This document shows positions 43,835 through 56,210 of a stretch of 64,000 nt of DNA, piece after piece. The stretch is from Alviniconcha marisindica. Taxonomy: Eukaryota > Mollusca > Gastropoda > Provannidae. The notes under the pieces were generated by a model. The model ran no database searches and had not been told where the DNA came from. It saw nothing but the letters and a program-made list of their open reading frames with translations. How positions within the stretch are numbered: position 1 is the stretch's first letter; every line of letters starts with the position of its first letter. The translations under genes were made by a program, and so were the position numbers. The stretch spans positions 295,001 to 359,000 of the forward strand of contig JABMCL010002175.1 of NCBI GenBank assembly GCA_018857735.1. The letters are read 5' to 3'.

Positions 43835-44070
43835 TAGTACAAGCAGCTAGACCCTGTCAGAGCTAGTACAAGCAGCTAGACCCTGTCAGAGTTAGTACAA
43901 GCAGCTAGACCCTGTCAGAGTTAGTACAAGCAGCTAGACCCTGTCAGAGCTAATACAAGGAACTAGACCCTATCAGAGCTAGTACAAGCAGCTAGACCCT
44001 GTCAGAGCTAGTACAAGCAGCTAGACCCTGTCAGAGCTAGTATAAGCAGCTAGACCCTGTAAGAGCTAGC
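43835..44070. repeat. 30-bp minisatellite just downstream of gene A
   Basis: Eight copies of a unit containing agtacaagcagctagaccct, probably in the gene A 3' UTR or just past it. Confidence 0.95.
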
Positions 44071-44808
44071 TCTGTAGTCTGGTTGCATAAAAACAAGGCA
44101 AGATACAGCGCCGGGGAGAGAAAGAACTGTGGCCGGGTGTGAGATGTGCACTTCCTGCCAGCCGCTGTTTGAAGTCTCGCTGACCTCGCCTGGGGACTGT
44201 GAGGAGCAGAAGGCAGTGTGGCTGGACGGTAAGCTGTCATTGTCCAGCCTGTTGCACAGGTCCTGCAGACGCTGCACGGATGGAGTGAACACGGACGGCA
44301 CTGTCGCTGCCTTCCTGGTCACAGTTACACGTTGAGCAGACGTCCGCTACAGTGGGAAACGCTAACATACCTGTCAAGCCTGAAAACTGTTTGTGAGGAA
44401 TGAAGCTGTCAAGTTTTAATCTGACACAGCTGACAAACTGTAAAACGCTCGTGGGACAAAAGCAGTGATTGTTCATATGAGCAAGAAGGGAGGGTGGGAG
44501 TTACTGCTGCGCGCTTCTTCATTTGTCTATAAAATGTATATATAAAAAGTATAGGAAGGAAAATAACTGCGCCGAGTCATGTAGTAAAAACGCAATGAAA
44601 GTGAAGGAAGGGAAATAACTACGCCAAGTTGTCTAATTCCAGGATCGCAAGGGAAGGGAGGGAACTGCGCCTGCTGATCTACTTCAGAATCACCCACACT
44701 CTCTCCAGACGATACACATTTACATAGCATGCAGGGTAACGTGTGATTCATGTCTCTCCGGATAGCCTATGAACGAACAAAATCAACGGCCGTAAGGAAC
44801 CGAAGGGG
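44071..44808. other. Spacer downstream of gene A
   Basis: No gene recognised. Contains short imperfect duplications (aggaagg-aaataactgcgcc near 44553, 44607 and 44650). A polyadenylation signal could not be fixed. Confidence 0.4.
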
Positions 44809-45160
44809 CGGGGATAGCTCAGTGGGTAGACCGTCCGACTAAAAGCCAGGCGCAATACTGACGCGGGTTCGAGTCCCCGGTGCGGCAAGGGATTTTTCTC
44901 CCAGAGTCAGCTTTCAGTGCAGACTCTCTGACGGTGTCCCAGCAGCCCCCGTGTGCAGTCGCATGCATCACCATGTGTGTGCACGTTAAACACCCCCAAC
45001 ACTGGCAGCCATAGCGTTGTCTGGACACAGGAAAAGACTGCGTACACTGACAGCAACGGGCACATAGCGCCGCCCTTGAGGCTGCTGTGCTGTGCCTTAC
45101 CCGGGTAAGGCGACCGGAATATCAGTAAGGGACAGTAAAGTACTTATTTTTTTAAAGGTG
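44809..45160 (+). mobile_element. tRNA-derived SINE
   Basis: The head reads ggggatagctcagtgggtag (A box) and cgggttcgagtccccgg (B box, about 44866-44882), about 50 nt apart. A 250-bp body follows with gtgcacgttaaacaccccca, and a T-rich end at 45145-45156. The tRNA arms are degraded, so this is a SINE and not a tRNA gene. Confidence 0.8.
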
Positions 45161-45398
45161 CACAACGCTGAGAGGCCTTGGTGTGTTTACACGACGCAGT
45201 CACGTTCTTGCCGCTCCCCCCCCCCCCCCCCCCCCCTCCCATGGCCACAGCCAGACGCTGCAGTGTTCCGCCGCTGTGCGATCCGGGAAAAGGAGGCGGT
45301 TAGCTTTTGCGTAATTACTGTTTGTAACCTTCTTCACAGCAAAGTGTCCGGACTGCTTGCCGTCACTGTGCCGTCTGGAAAGTGGTCCAGTCCTTCAT
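45161..45398. other. Spacer with a C run
   Basis: C run at 45217-45236; no gene seen. Confidence 0.4.
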
Positions 45399-45627
<229 letters not shown>

Positions 45628-45689
45628 ATCCCTATGCGACAACCCGTGTGGGTGCCTGAAGCATCTCACATCTTGCTGCCTCATCCTTA

Positions 45690-45850
45690 TTAATTGTTTA
45701 ATTAATGTTTTATGTAGGTATACAAATGGTGACTCAAAAGGCACATTTTCCTTTTATCCAGTTACTATGTATTCATTAATGTTTTATGTAGGTATACAAA
45801 TGCTGACCCAAAAGGCACATTTTCCTTTTATGCAGTTATTCTGATTTTTA
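45690..45850. repeat. Tandem duplication of about 75 bp
   Basis: aatgttttatgtaggtatac and the following 50 bases occur twice in direct succession. Confidence 0.9.
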
Positions 45851-45904
45851 TTTTATTTTATTAATTTGTATTTGAATTTGTTTGGCTAGATAAAATAAAA
45901 AAAA

Positions 45905-46010
45905 TAAAAAAATCATCAGTAGCTTAGAACCGACTAGTTTTTAGGTTTGACAGAACCTAAACTACAGCCCTTGTAAAATAAAGTTTTCCGCTTCGAGTTC
46001 TCTCTCTCTG
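45905..46010 (+). mobile_element. LINE 3' end, same family as 14560-14658
   Basis: cctaaactacagcccttgta ... aaataaagttttc followed by TC, matching 14622-14660. The coding part is not recognisable here. Confidence 0.65.
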
Positions 46011-46420
46011 CCCTCGTCCCTCTTCCTACCTCCCCCCTCTCTCTCCCCCACCATCCCGAAAAGACTTTTCTTTGAGTGCCAGCTCTTTGACGCAATAGTT
46101 CAAGAAACATAGGGGAGGGGGGATGTTTACAATTACACATTATTTTATTACTCGACAGTTGCAGATCGAAATTCTGTAATCAGAATGTTAATTTGTAATC
46201 AGATGATTGATAACTTCATTTTACTAGTGTATTGATGCCTTTTTGTATAGATACTTTTCGTAATTAATCATTTGCCTACTGATGCCTTTGTGTGGTGGCT
46301 CTTTTGTGTATAAATACTTTTGTTCACTGATAACTTTGTGTAATGATGCCTTTGTATTTTATGTGCCATGTATTACATAAACTATGCAAGCACTGGAATA
46401 AATAGTTGTTTTTCTCAAAG
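46011..46420. other. AT-rich spacer
   Basis: No gene recognised; degenerate internal repetition (actgatgcctttgtgt phrases at 46230-46360). Confidence 0.4.
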
Positions 46421-46625
46421 ACTGAACTTTTTCATTGAACCGACCAGGGTCATGGTTTGTATGTTTGATGTAGATTATATGTGACTAGATCTGTAGATCT
46501 AGTATGAACTTCAATATTGAATTTCGGTATTGTTCATTGAACCGACCAATATCATGCTTTGTATTTTTTCTGTAGATTATACGTGACTAGATCATGCAGA
46601 TCATGTTATCTTTCATTTTGGCTAT
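46421..46625. repeat. Two diverged copies of a unit of about 105 bp
   Basis: ttcattgaaccgaccagggt and tgtagattatatgtgactag recur with changes about 100 bp later. Confidence 0.75.
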
Positions 46626-46918
46626 ATCCAGGGCGTATCACTGATGCTTTCTTTATAACAGATGCCATGAGGGATTGTTCTTGGAGACTTCAGTGATATT
46701 TTAACTCTGCATTTTCACAGCACTTTCGTCGACGGTTATCGGTTTGAATAACCACCAGGACATTGGAAAGATTAATTTGAACGTTCATTTTGCTCAGCAA
46801 GCTCCTGACGGATATGGGTGTATCCATGCTTGTGTGAATTAGCAATCAAATGTGTGTGCATAGAAGTGTGAAAGAATCCTTTATAATTTATTGCTTTACA
46901 TCAGAGTAGCAACTCTTA
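46626..46918. other. Unique spacer
   Basis: About 290 bp; no gene recognised. Confidence 0.35.
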
Positions 46919-46921
46919 TGC

Positions 46922-46986
<65 letters not shown>

Positions 46987-47070
46987 ACTGCTTGAACTTT
47001 ATTACACAAGGATGAAGGTTTAGGCACGAATGCCTGTCGTTCAACCTGTCCTTGGAACAGTTACAAACAC

Positions 47071-47139
<69 letters not shown>

Positions 47140-47174
47140 CATAGTGGGAAAATCAATGCCAATCGATAATTACG

Positions 47175-47240
<66 letters not shown>
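46919..47240 (-). mobile_element. Retroelement 3' end in GA/TA microsatellites
   Basis: GA tract 46923-46983, then the inverse of the 17367-17430 element end (tgaactttattacacaagga ... aacctgtccttgg), then TA at 47078-47135 and GA at 47179-47239. Confidence 0.7.
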
Positions 47241-47242
<2 letters not shown>

Positions 47243-47500
47243 TCAGTTGCGTATGACGTCACTTTTCTCGGATCTAGTCCCCCCTCTCCACCCATCCACC
47301 CACTCCCACCCCCGTCTCATTATATGTGATTTGTATTTTCGCACACATAATATTATGTGTTATTACAAAATGCGTGTACAGCAGGTAAAATGGTAGTAAA
47401 ATAATAAAATGATAATAATGCGCGCGTGTAATGTGCTCACGGCGCCCTTAGCATTTGCCCTCAAAGGAAATCGAGAGATCTCAAATTAAATAAACCAGCA
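47241..47500. other. Unique spacer
   Basis: C-rich then AT-rich; no gene seen. Confidence 0.35.
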
Positions 47501-47945
47501 TACACACACACACACACACAGCACACACACACGCACACGCACACACACACACACACACACACAAGAAACAAAGAAAGAAACAACAACAAAAAACCTACGG
47601 GATCTACATTTCAAAAAAAAGTTCAGCCATATTCATACTGTTTACATACAAAAACACAGGACCGATATTACAGCATGTTCAGTCCTATTAATACATCTGA
47701 CATACAAAATGCAACACACTCAGTCCTATTAATACATCTGACATACAAAATGCAACACACTCAGTCCTATTGATATATCTGACATACAAAATGCGACACA
47801 CTCAGTCCTATTGATATATCTGACATACAAAATGCAACACACTCAGTCCTATTGATATATCTGACATACAAAAACACTAGGTCTATATACAACACTCTCA
47901 GTCATATTGACGCATCTGACATACAAAAACACTAGGTCTATATAA
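47501..47945. repeat. (CA)n and 41-bp minisatellite
   Basis: CA at 47503-47561; about six copies of a 41-bp unit containing cagtcctattgatatatctg at 47675-47945. Confidence 0.9.
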
Positions 47946-48590
47946 ATGTGTTATACTTCACTCAGAATAATTGCTTTCTCTTAAACTATCTTTTCAGTAA
48001 ATTTACATAATTTCTAACCCTTCATACAGAGAATTTCACGAAATCCTTAGAAATTGTAGGGAATTCATGAAATCCCCGAGTGAAACAGCAATTTTGCTGT
48101 GCAGTTTTAAAAAAAGAAGTGATCGAATAGATTCCTAGCCATGGTTCAGTGGAAGAAGTGTACTGCGTTTCAGTGACTGAACAGACAGGTGGGAATTAGG
48201 CCTAAGAACAGGAGGCCACATTACGACCGCTGACTTCAAAGTTGAGGTCATTTGCACACAAGACAGACGGACCGTTGCTGTTAAAGGCTGCAGAGCCAGC
48301 GGTCTCCACCAACACAGGTACAGGAACTCATAGACACCGTTACGGAGTAGTTGAAATAATTATAAGCATATCCCGCCGTATTTAAAACTTCACAGAAGCA
48401 AGACAGAATATCACACATTTAAAGATCTGTAACAAGTGAAACCAATGAAAGGGGTAATGATTAAAACATAAAAAGGCACAGTACGAGCGAAACAGGACAT
48501 TGGAACAATTTTTAAAATTTGTTTATCTCATGTAAGGCTATGCAAAGGAAGTAGAAAGCAAGAGCTTTTATAAAAAACAAAAAACAAAAC
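47946..48590. other. Unique spacer
   Basis: About 640 bp without recognised gene or repeat. Confidence 0.4.
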
Positions 48591-48716
48591 CGTTTCTTTT
48601 GAGGAGAGCGTTTGGCTAAGTGGAGGGAATTTCTGCTTTGAGGAGATCGTTTGGCTAAGTGGAGGGAATTTCTGCTTTGAGGAGATCGTTTGGCTAAGTG
48701 GAGGGAATTTCTGCGG
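48591..48716. repeat. Tandem repeat of about 38 bp, three copies
   Basis: Unit contains gtttggctaagtggagggaa. Confidence 0.92.
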
Positions 48717-48925
48717 ATCTGGTCCTCTCTCTCTCTCAAAAACAAAACAAAAAACTACATATCTTTCATACTTGCTGGAAAATTCGCCCCTTCGCTGAAA
48801 GACATTCATCACGTTTATGCTGTATCTTAAGAAATAAATTTGCATAGTTGTCATCCGTTTCAGAATACAACCCGTTTAAAGCCTGAACGCCTGTGGGTAG
48901 ACAGCGCAGGCGGTATGGGTGCTAT

Positions 48926-49010
48926 TTGGGGGGGGGGGGGAGGGACGGAGGGGTGGGCGGGGGGGGGGGGGGGGGGGGGGGAGGGAGGGCAGGGGGGGGG
49001 GGGGGGAAGC
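48926..49010 (+). repeat. G-rich tract with quadruplex potential
   Basis: Several G runs longer than 8 separated by single A, AC or CA bases on the + strand. Confidence 0.9.
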
Positions 49011-49084
49011 AGGTGTGTGTAGTAATTTAGTGCACCACCACCACCTCCAGCCGGACTCACCTGGGGCGAACCGGTAGTCGGCAT

Positions 49085-49205
49085 CCCTTGGTCTAAAGCA
49101 ATAAGAAGACGTCGCCTAGACAAAGCGAGGTAAACGAGAAACTAACGCTGGACTAAAGCAATAAGAAGACGTCGCCTAGACAAAGCGAGGTAAGCAAGAA
49201 ATGAA
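49085..49205. repeat. Tandem duplication of about 63 bp
   Basis: ctaaagcaataagaagacgt and the following bases through aagcgaggtaa occur twice. Confidence 0.92.
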
Positions 49206-49734
49206 CTCCGCACAGGATACAAACATAACTATGCGGTCTATAATTTATAATAAAAAACTGGAAATAGCACTTGGTACTGCGCTACTTATAAATATGCGTA
49301 AATGTATATAATTATTATGACAGATAAAGAGTGCTAAAATGATCGGCAAACATTTGTACATAACGCTGTTGACATGAGTTTAAAAACAACAACAACGAAA
49401 CTATTCCCATTTCGGCCCAACGTGGAGATGCAATTTGGATTACACAGTTCAGTAGACATGTCCTTTTTCTGTCAGCTTCTCTAACCGGCTTTGTCATCAT
49501 CATCATCATTGACTTGTGCCGTGGCGGCCTCTGCTGGCTTAGACCCACTTTTTATGCCTACAGACTGGCCCACCGTAGGGAAACAGATCTCAATTTGGGA
49601 GAACAGACACGATATGTAAGAGACCGTTTAGGCGTAAGTAAGTAAACATGGTTCTTAAAGTCCACAGAAACCATAAGGCTTATTAGGGACGGGGAGAAGG
49701 TGGGAAGGGGGCATGGAGGTGGGGGGAGAGCGAG
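49206..49734. other. Unique spacer
   Basis: No gene recognised. The end holds diverged traces of the 21-bp array phrase (ggaaacagatc, gagaacagacac). Confidence 0.35.
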
Positions 49735-49960
49735 ATTATATACCTATCGCTACACTGTCACCACCAGAATGACTTCTGTATTAAGATGGGCAGCGACGAG
49801 AGCCATTTTAATGTTTCAGTCGGAAGTGATGGTCAAAGTCACAGGAAAGTGTCCACAAACCACAACCTTTTTGAAGAGAAAGGAGAGCCGAAGCGGTATC
49901 GAACCGAGGTCCTTCCGCTTACCAACCTAACGCCTTACCGCTAGGCCAAACCGGCTCACT
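49735..49960 (-). mobile_element. tRNA-derived SINE, copy 2
   Basis: - strand: ggcctagcggtaaggcgtta (A box region), ggttcgataccg (B box), then the same body as 30546-30778, ending at the tacactgtcaccaccagaat phrase. Confidence 0.75.
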
Positions 49961-49979
49961 TCCGTATAGGCGAGCAGAC

Positions 49980-50552
49980 CCTTTTTACTTGGGTATGTCC
50001 ATTGTTTAGGGGCACAGACCCGCTGTATAAGGAAACAAACACTGTATAGCGGAACGGCCTATTGTATTGGGCGGTTCAGGTGGGGTTGTTAACTCCCTTG
50101 ACTTTTGCCCGGCATCGCTTAAGTCCCTTGGCTGTTTTTTTACTTCCAGCGCGTACTTTCTTCACAATGAAAGACGGTGACAGTGAATTTTAGAATTTTA
50201 CAGCGCCAGCTTCAAATACATTTTGGAGGCCAGTAATCAAAATGTGTTTGGCAACAAGCAATAACTTGTTGCTCGTGCTATAGGATGCCTCAAAACGCAT
50301 TTTTTCCACGATCTCGTGATCTTCTGGTCAGCCAAAAAATGACGCAAAGACACTCTTTTCCGCCCTCCATCCCTTTCCCCGGTACTTTTTACAACCGCAA
50401 CAGTGGTGGCATTTGTACTGCTTCGCAATTCTAGGTTCAACTTCCATTGTTATACGCAGCGTGAAGCAATGCCTACTCAGAAATCGGCTCGGAAGTGACA
50501 GCTGCGACCTCTCGCGACTTCTTGCGCGAAAGATTACAATGGGCATTCACCC
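49980..50552. other. Spacer flanking the split minisatellite
   Basis: Diverged ggaacggcctattgtatt copies near 50030-50080; otherwise unique. No gene recognised. Confidence 0.4.
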
Positions 50553-50576
50553 GTGCAAACCAGCTTCACTGAACCG

Positions 50577-50648
50577 CCCAGTAGCAGAACAGGCCTATTG
50601 TATAGCAGAACAGGTCTACTGTATAGCGGAACAGGCCTATTGTGTAGC
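50577..50648. repeat. 21-bp minisatellite, left part
   Basis: Three units of gcagaacaggcctattgtat type, cut off by the LINE insertion. Confidence 0.92.
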
Positions 50649-51549
50649 GGATTCGCAGATGACACACAGCTCCAGAAATCCGCTCCTCTCAGTGAAGTGA
50701 CCAACCTCACCAAAGAACTCAGTGCATGCACAGACGTCATAAAAACATGGATGACGGAAAATCAGCTCAAACTGAACGACGACAAAACAGAAGCTCTTCT
50801 CTTTCCCTTTTCGTCTTCCTTGAAACCTTCTACCGTTCCCCTCCCTGACTCGATTACTCTTGGCTCTCACAACATCCTCTTCTCTGATTCTGCCAGGAAC
50901 CTTGGATTCGTTCTTGACTCAAAACTGTCCATGAAGAAGCACGTCATAAAAATCTGCCAAACTGCTTATTTTGAACTTAAACGCATTAGTTCAATCCGCA
51001 GGTTTCTCACTGAAGACGCAGCCAGGACTCTTGTTACTTCCCATATCCTCTCACGGCTTGACTACTGCAACTGTCTCCTCATGGGTACACCTAATTCTGT
51101 CATCCAGCCTCTCCAGAAAATTCAGAACTTTGCTGCAAGACTTGTTCTCTTGGCACCCCGTCACCACCACTCAACACCTCTCCTGGAAAAACTGCACTGG
51201 CTTCCCATTTCAGAACGTATTAAGTATAAAGTCGCTTGTATGTGTTTCAGTGCTATAAATGGTTCTGGTCCTGCTTACCTCTCTGAACTGCTGTATGTCT
51301 ACACTCAGTCTCGTACACTACGCTCTTCTTCTGACACCCGCATGCTGGAAATCCAACAATACAAACGCAAGACTCATGGCTTCCGCACCTTCTCTTGCTT
51401 TGGACCCCACATTTGGAATTCACTCCCACAAGACCTTAGACACTGCTCAACCCTGTCATCTTTTAAAGCCAAACTGAAAACCTTCCTCTTCTCACAGTAT
51501 TTCCATCCTAACTAATATCAGTACCCAGTTTCTGCTACAGTCAATGTTG

Positions 51550-51632
<83 letters not shown>

Positions 51633-51788
51633 TAGTGCATTCTTTTTAAAAATTAATACTTTATGTCAATCGTTTTGTAGGACTATGCTCTACATGTGCA
51701 TAGAATACCATATTTAGGTTAATATGTATCATGTGAGCACTCAGGGCGTTGATGACCGCATGATAAATGTACATTATTATTATTATTA
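50649..51788 (+). mobile_element. 5'-truncated LINE (CR1/L2-like) inserted in the minisatellite
   Basis: An uninterrupted frame from about 50649 to 51515 encodes the C-terminal part of a reverse transcriptase: it opens inside the catalytic box (FADDTQL), continues KTWMTENQLKLNDDKTEALL, LGFVLDSKLSMKKHV, LDYCNCLLMGTPNS, PLQKIQNFAARLVL, KLHWLPISERIKYK and FGPHIWNSLPQDLR, and ends SQYFHPN. The 3' UTR contains a TG microsatellite (51550-51629) and ends in an ATT repeat (51774-51787), a tail type known for such LINEs. The upstream RT, endonuclease and ORF1 are absent. With no stop or frameshift in 288 codons it is a young insertion. Confidence 0.92.
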
Positions 51789-52490
51789 GGCCGGAACAGG
51801 CCTATTGTGTAGCGGAACAGGCCTATTGTATGGCGGAACAGGCCTACTGTGTAGCGGAACAGCCCTATTGTATAGCGGAACAGGCCTATTGTATAGCGGA
51901 ACAGGACTATTGTATAACAGAACAGGCCTATTGTATAGCGGAACAGGCCTATTGTATAACGGAACAGGCCTATTGTATAGCAGAACAGGCCTATTGTATA
52001 GCGGAACGGCCAATTGTATAGCAGAACAGGCCTATTGTATAGCGGAACGGCCAATTGTATAGCGGAACAGGCCTATTGTATAGCAGAACAGGCCTATTGT
52101 ATAGCGGAACGGCCAATTGTATAGCGGAACAGGCCTATTGTGTAGCGGAACAGGCCTATTGTATAGCGGAACAGGCCATTTGTATAGCAGAACAGGCCGG
52201 TTGTATAGCGGAACGGCCAATTGTATAGCAGAACAGGCCTGTTGTATAGCGGGACAGGCCACTTGTATAGCGGGACAGGCCTATTGTATAGCAGAATACG
52301 CCTATTGTATAGCGGAACTGACTATTGCATAGCGGAACAGGCCTATTGTATAGCAGAACAAGCCTATTGTATAGCAGAACAGGCTATAGCGGAACGGCCA
52401 ATTGTATAGGGGAACTGGCCTTTTGTATAACGGAACAGGCCTATTGTATAGCTGAACGGCCTGTTGTATAGGGGATTGGTCCCATTGCAT
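51789..52490. repeat. 21-bp minisatellite, right part
   Basis: About 32 copies of cggaacaggcctattgtata and variants, directly after the LINE tail. Confidence 0.96.
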
Positions 52491-52554
52491 AGGGGAGCAG
52501 ACCATCTTCAAGGGAACAAACTCACTGAATTGGCGACAGACCCATTGTACAGGA

Positions 52555-53235
52555 GAATAGTCCTTTTGTATGCAGGAACAGATCGACTGTATGCAGGAAT
52601 AGATCGACTGTATGCAGGAATAGATCGACTGTATGCAGGAATAGATCGACTGTGTGCAGGAACAGATCGACTGTGTGCAGTAACAGATCGACTGTATGCA
52701 GGAATAGATCGACTGTATGCAGGGATAGATCGACTGTGTGCAGGAACAGATCGACTGTATGCAGGAATAGATCGACTGTATGCAGGAATAGATCGACGGT
52801 GTGCAGGAACAGATCGACTGTATGCAGGAATAGATCGACTGTATGCAGGAATAGATCGACTGTATGCAGGAATAGATCGACGGTGTGCAGGAACAGATCG
52901 ACTGTATGCAGGAATAGATCGACTGTATGCAGGAATAGATCGACTGTGTGGAGGAACAGATCGACTGTGTGGAGGAACAGATCGACTGTATGCAGGAATA
53001 GATCGACTGTGTGCAGGAACAGATCGACTGTGTGGAGGAACAGATCGACTGTATGCAGGAATAGATCGACTGTGTGCAGGAACAGATCGACTGTATGCAG
53101 GAATAGATCGACTGTGTGCAGGAATAGATCGACGGTGTGCAGGAACAGATCGACTGTGTGGAGGAACGGATCGACTGTATGCAGGAATAGATCGACTGTG
53201 TGGAGGAACAGATCGACTGTACAGGGGAACAGTCC
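52555..53235. repeat. 21-bp minisatellite, second type
   Basis: About 32 copies of aatagatcgactgtatgcag with a/g variants. All frames stay open because the unit is a multiple of three without stops. It has the same period as the preceding array and may be a diverged sister block. Confidence 0.96.
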
Positions 53236-53239
53236 TGCA

Positions 53240-53795
53240 GGGTGGGCAAACAGACCAGGGCCCACAAGCATTAGGAGCAAAAGCTCCCATAATCGTTTTT
53301 ATTTTCTAAATGGTGACGACACTGAAAAACATCGGCTCATGTGAAGCACAAATTGATGTCCCACTCTCACGAAACCAGTGCTAACTTGTTTTAAGGTATT
53401 TTGAGATATATATAGAGAGGAGTTTTGAAAACTGCAGATTCTGCTGATTATTTTGGTGTTTAAATGAAGACTGTCATCCAAAAGGTACTGAAGTTGTGGT
53501 CATTTGAAGTTGCTAAGCGTAATGGCAGCCATTTTGAGAAAACGAACGGGGGTTCAGAGTCAGCCAAACTTCCTGATTTTTGTCATGGACATGTTAGCAT
53601 ATGCAGAGGCTTTTATTTTTATTTTAATAGGTCTTTATGTGGTGAATCATAACCATCTTCATCACAAAATGCTGGCATGTTGCTGTATAAGAACAAAAAT
53701 TGAGTAACTTGACTCTGTGTTTCTATTAAGTTTTAATGCAAGAAAGAAAACATGTAATACTCTGTTAAAGTAAAATTATTAACATTTAATGAAAA
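53240..53795. other. Unique AT-rich spacer
   Basis: About 550 bp; no gene recognised. Confidence 0.4.
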
Positions 53796-53821
53796 TGGGG
53801 GGGGGGGGGGGGGGGGGGGGG
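53796..53821 (+). repeat. Poly-G run
   Basis: 24 or more consecutive G. Confidence 0.95.
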
Positions 53822-53839
53822 TATTGTGAGTTATTATAC

Positions 53840-54124
53840 TTAGTCTAGCTCGGTGCAGACTAAGCAATGAAAGACACACAGACTGTGTATTTCAACGTCG
53901 GGTTCCGACGAGCATTCATCATCGGACCACTCTGGGTCAGACCCATCGGAAACGAAGTAATCTGTGATCAGACTACTTAATTCCTGTTGATCTGCGGCGG
54001 GTAAATTCCTTGATTTGCAAGTATTCAGCAGAGAGGCGAGTCGTCGTTCCACTGCGAGAAAGAAAGTGACAGAAAGGAGAGAGGTTATTTCCCCTAGTCG
54101 TATTTTCAGCCAATCGGAGGGCAC
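53840..54124 (-). CDS. Hypothetical 94-residue open frame
   Basis: The frame reads MPSDWLKIRLGEITSLLSVT, a helical Leu/Arg-rich middle (ERRLASLLNTCKSR), then an acidic segment (SDGSDPEWSDDECSSE) and a Cys-containing end. Composition is unlike the repeat shadows around it, with a helical-then-acidic layout seen in N-termini of some transposon proteins. I do not recognise the family; no intron or neighbour supports it. Confidence 0.25.
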   Translation of the reverse strand: MPSDWLKIRLGEITSLLSVTFFLAVERRLASLLNTCKSRNLPAADQQELSSLITDYFVSDGSDPEWSDDECSSEPDVEIHSLCVFHCLVCTELD

Positions 54125-55575
54125 GTACTTTGTTCGTTGCCACGAGAATGAGTGCTGGTATCTCTAATTGGTCGACATTCGAAGTTTGTATAGCATACGT
54201 TTGCCTTGTTTGGGACTGGCCTAGTTTAATCTTATCTTGACACGTCCAGCGGAAAGGTTCTCAGATAGAGCTTTCCAACGGTGTGCTACATGCTGGGGTA
54301 CTGTAGGGGGTGGAGGGGGTACGTTTTATTCGGCCGAATGCTGGCCATTCCGCGTACACATTAGCGTCTTTTATTCCAGGTAGGAGCATTTAAACCCACC
54401 TTAAAACAATTTAATGCTATTTCTAAACCAAAATGCCATAACTACATGGTAATTTAAGGTCTAAAGAATGTAATCCTGCAAAAAAGTGAAAATCATCCGA
54501 ATCAACCCCCAGTGGCTATTTCTGTGTCTAGGGCCGATCGGCTGCTGCGACTTCGCACTGAATTGGTGGGAGCGGGTCACCATTATGACTTGAGGCGTTT
54601 AAATTTAAATTTAAAGACGCATGTTTGTACGTTCTGAGCAGTCCAAACACATGATTAAAATGGCTGCTGGATACTGCCGTTACGAGCAGAAGCTCCAACC
54701 GAGGAAGATAATGAACACTTGTACGGATACGAAGCCACCCCACTAACCACTGAAGATCACAAATGATTCCAGAACTTTGCATTTGCCTATCAAGACACAT
54801 AATAGTTAACACAGACCGACGAAGGTGACAACACTGTATAGGAAAATAGACCTGCTGTAGAGAGGGAGAGGAAAATGGCGAATCGGAAGGGTTCATGGGG
54901 TCACTGACAGTTATCCTGCAAGCCGGCAGTGCTCTCCCGTGTTGATGAAAAACAGTCTGCCACAGGTACATTGGCACAAGTGCACAACTAATTACGGCAA
55001 AGACACTTCCGTTGAAACACAGTATCGTTTTTAACTTCAGTGAAGATCGACCTTTTTGCAGACTTTTGCACAGAGGCTGTCACAATCGGGAAATGTACCC
55101 GCCTTGGCCGTAGTTCGGCGAACTTTGACTCTTGGAAATTGACATGTCAACCTCCATGTGACGTCCAGTTGGTTTCCGTCTTTTGTCGTTACCGGCGCTG
55201 CACTGTTGGTAAACGATGGAATGTTCCCACCTACAAACGAAACACAGAAAATGGAGTTGGGGGCCTCGTGGCCACTCGAGCCTTGCAACGAGAGCCGGAC
55301 TTGTGTGCTCTTTGGCCAATCGGGATTAGGGGCTATGCGGCTTTTGCTTCATTTCTTCTTCACACACATGGGCCTCTGCTGTGTAGGAAACTGGGCCTCT
55401 ATTGTATAGGAAAATAGACCTAATGTAGAGGCGAATAGAGCATTTATATCGGGGACCACGTGCCCTCTATTGGGGAACAGACCCACTGTACAGATTGACG
55501 GTGCAGAAAATCGCCAGAGGATATGTGACCTTTGGAGACGTGTCCCACATTTTGCCTGTAGCACTGGGACAGTTT
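54125..55575. other. Intergenic spacer between genes A and B
   Basis: About 1.4 kb without recognised gene. Diverged traces of the tataggaaaatagacct phrase at 54837 and 55410 suggest the 21-bp family once reached this far. Confidence 0.4.
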
Positions 55576-56075
55576 CAACAGTAACTGTGAAGTAGGGTGG
55601 TGATAAAGTAACTGTGAGGTAGGGTGGTGTTAAAGTAACTGTGAAGTAGGATGGTGATAAAGTAAATGTGAGGTAGGGTGGTGATAAAGTAACTATGAAG
55701 TAGGATTGTGATAAAGTAACTGTGACGTAGGATGGTGATAAAGTAACTGTGACGTAGGATGATGATAAGGTAACTGTGACGTAGGATGGTGATAAAGTAA
55801 CTGTGATTTAGGATGGTGATAAAGTAACTGTGATGTAGGATGGTGATAAAATATCTGTGAAGTAGGATGGTGATAAGGTAACAGTGACGTAGGGTTGTTA
55901 AAGTAACTGTGACGTCGGATGGTGATAAAGTAACTGTGACGTCGGATGGTGATAAAGTAACTGTGACGTAGGATGGTGATAAAGTAACTGTCACGTAGGA
56001 TGGTGATAAAGTAACTGTGGCGTAGGATCGTGATAAAGTAACTATGAAGTAGGATCGTGATAAAGTAACTGTGCG
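55576..56075. repeat. 27-bp minisatellite just downstream of gene B
   Basis: About 18 copies of ggtgataaagtaactgtgac type, beginning about 135 bp beyond the gene B stop codon (in its 3' direction). Confidence 0.95.
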
Positions 56076-56210
56076 GCAAAAACAGAGGGCGGGACGGGTA
56101 ACACTATCTGGATGCAGAAAATGTAAATTATGTAAAACGTCTACGTTGTAATATTGTCCAGAGGGGGTGGCGGGAGGGGAGGGGGGGGGCGGAAGGCGGG
56201 CAGAGCAGGT

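Noticed and set aside
44809..44890. A functional tRNA gene
   Set aside because: A and B boxes are present, but the acceptor and T stems do not pair cleanly and a SINE body follows directly.
52302..53344. Frames of 230-320 codons with YAGIDRL or HTVDLFL repeats
   Set aside because: Made by the 21-bp minisatellite; open in all frames.
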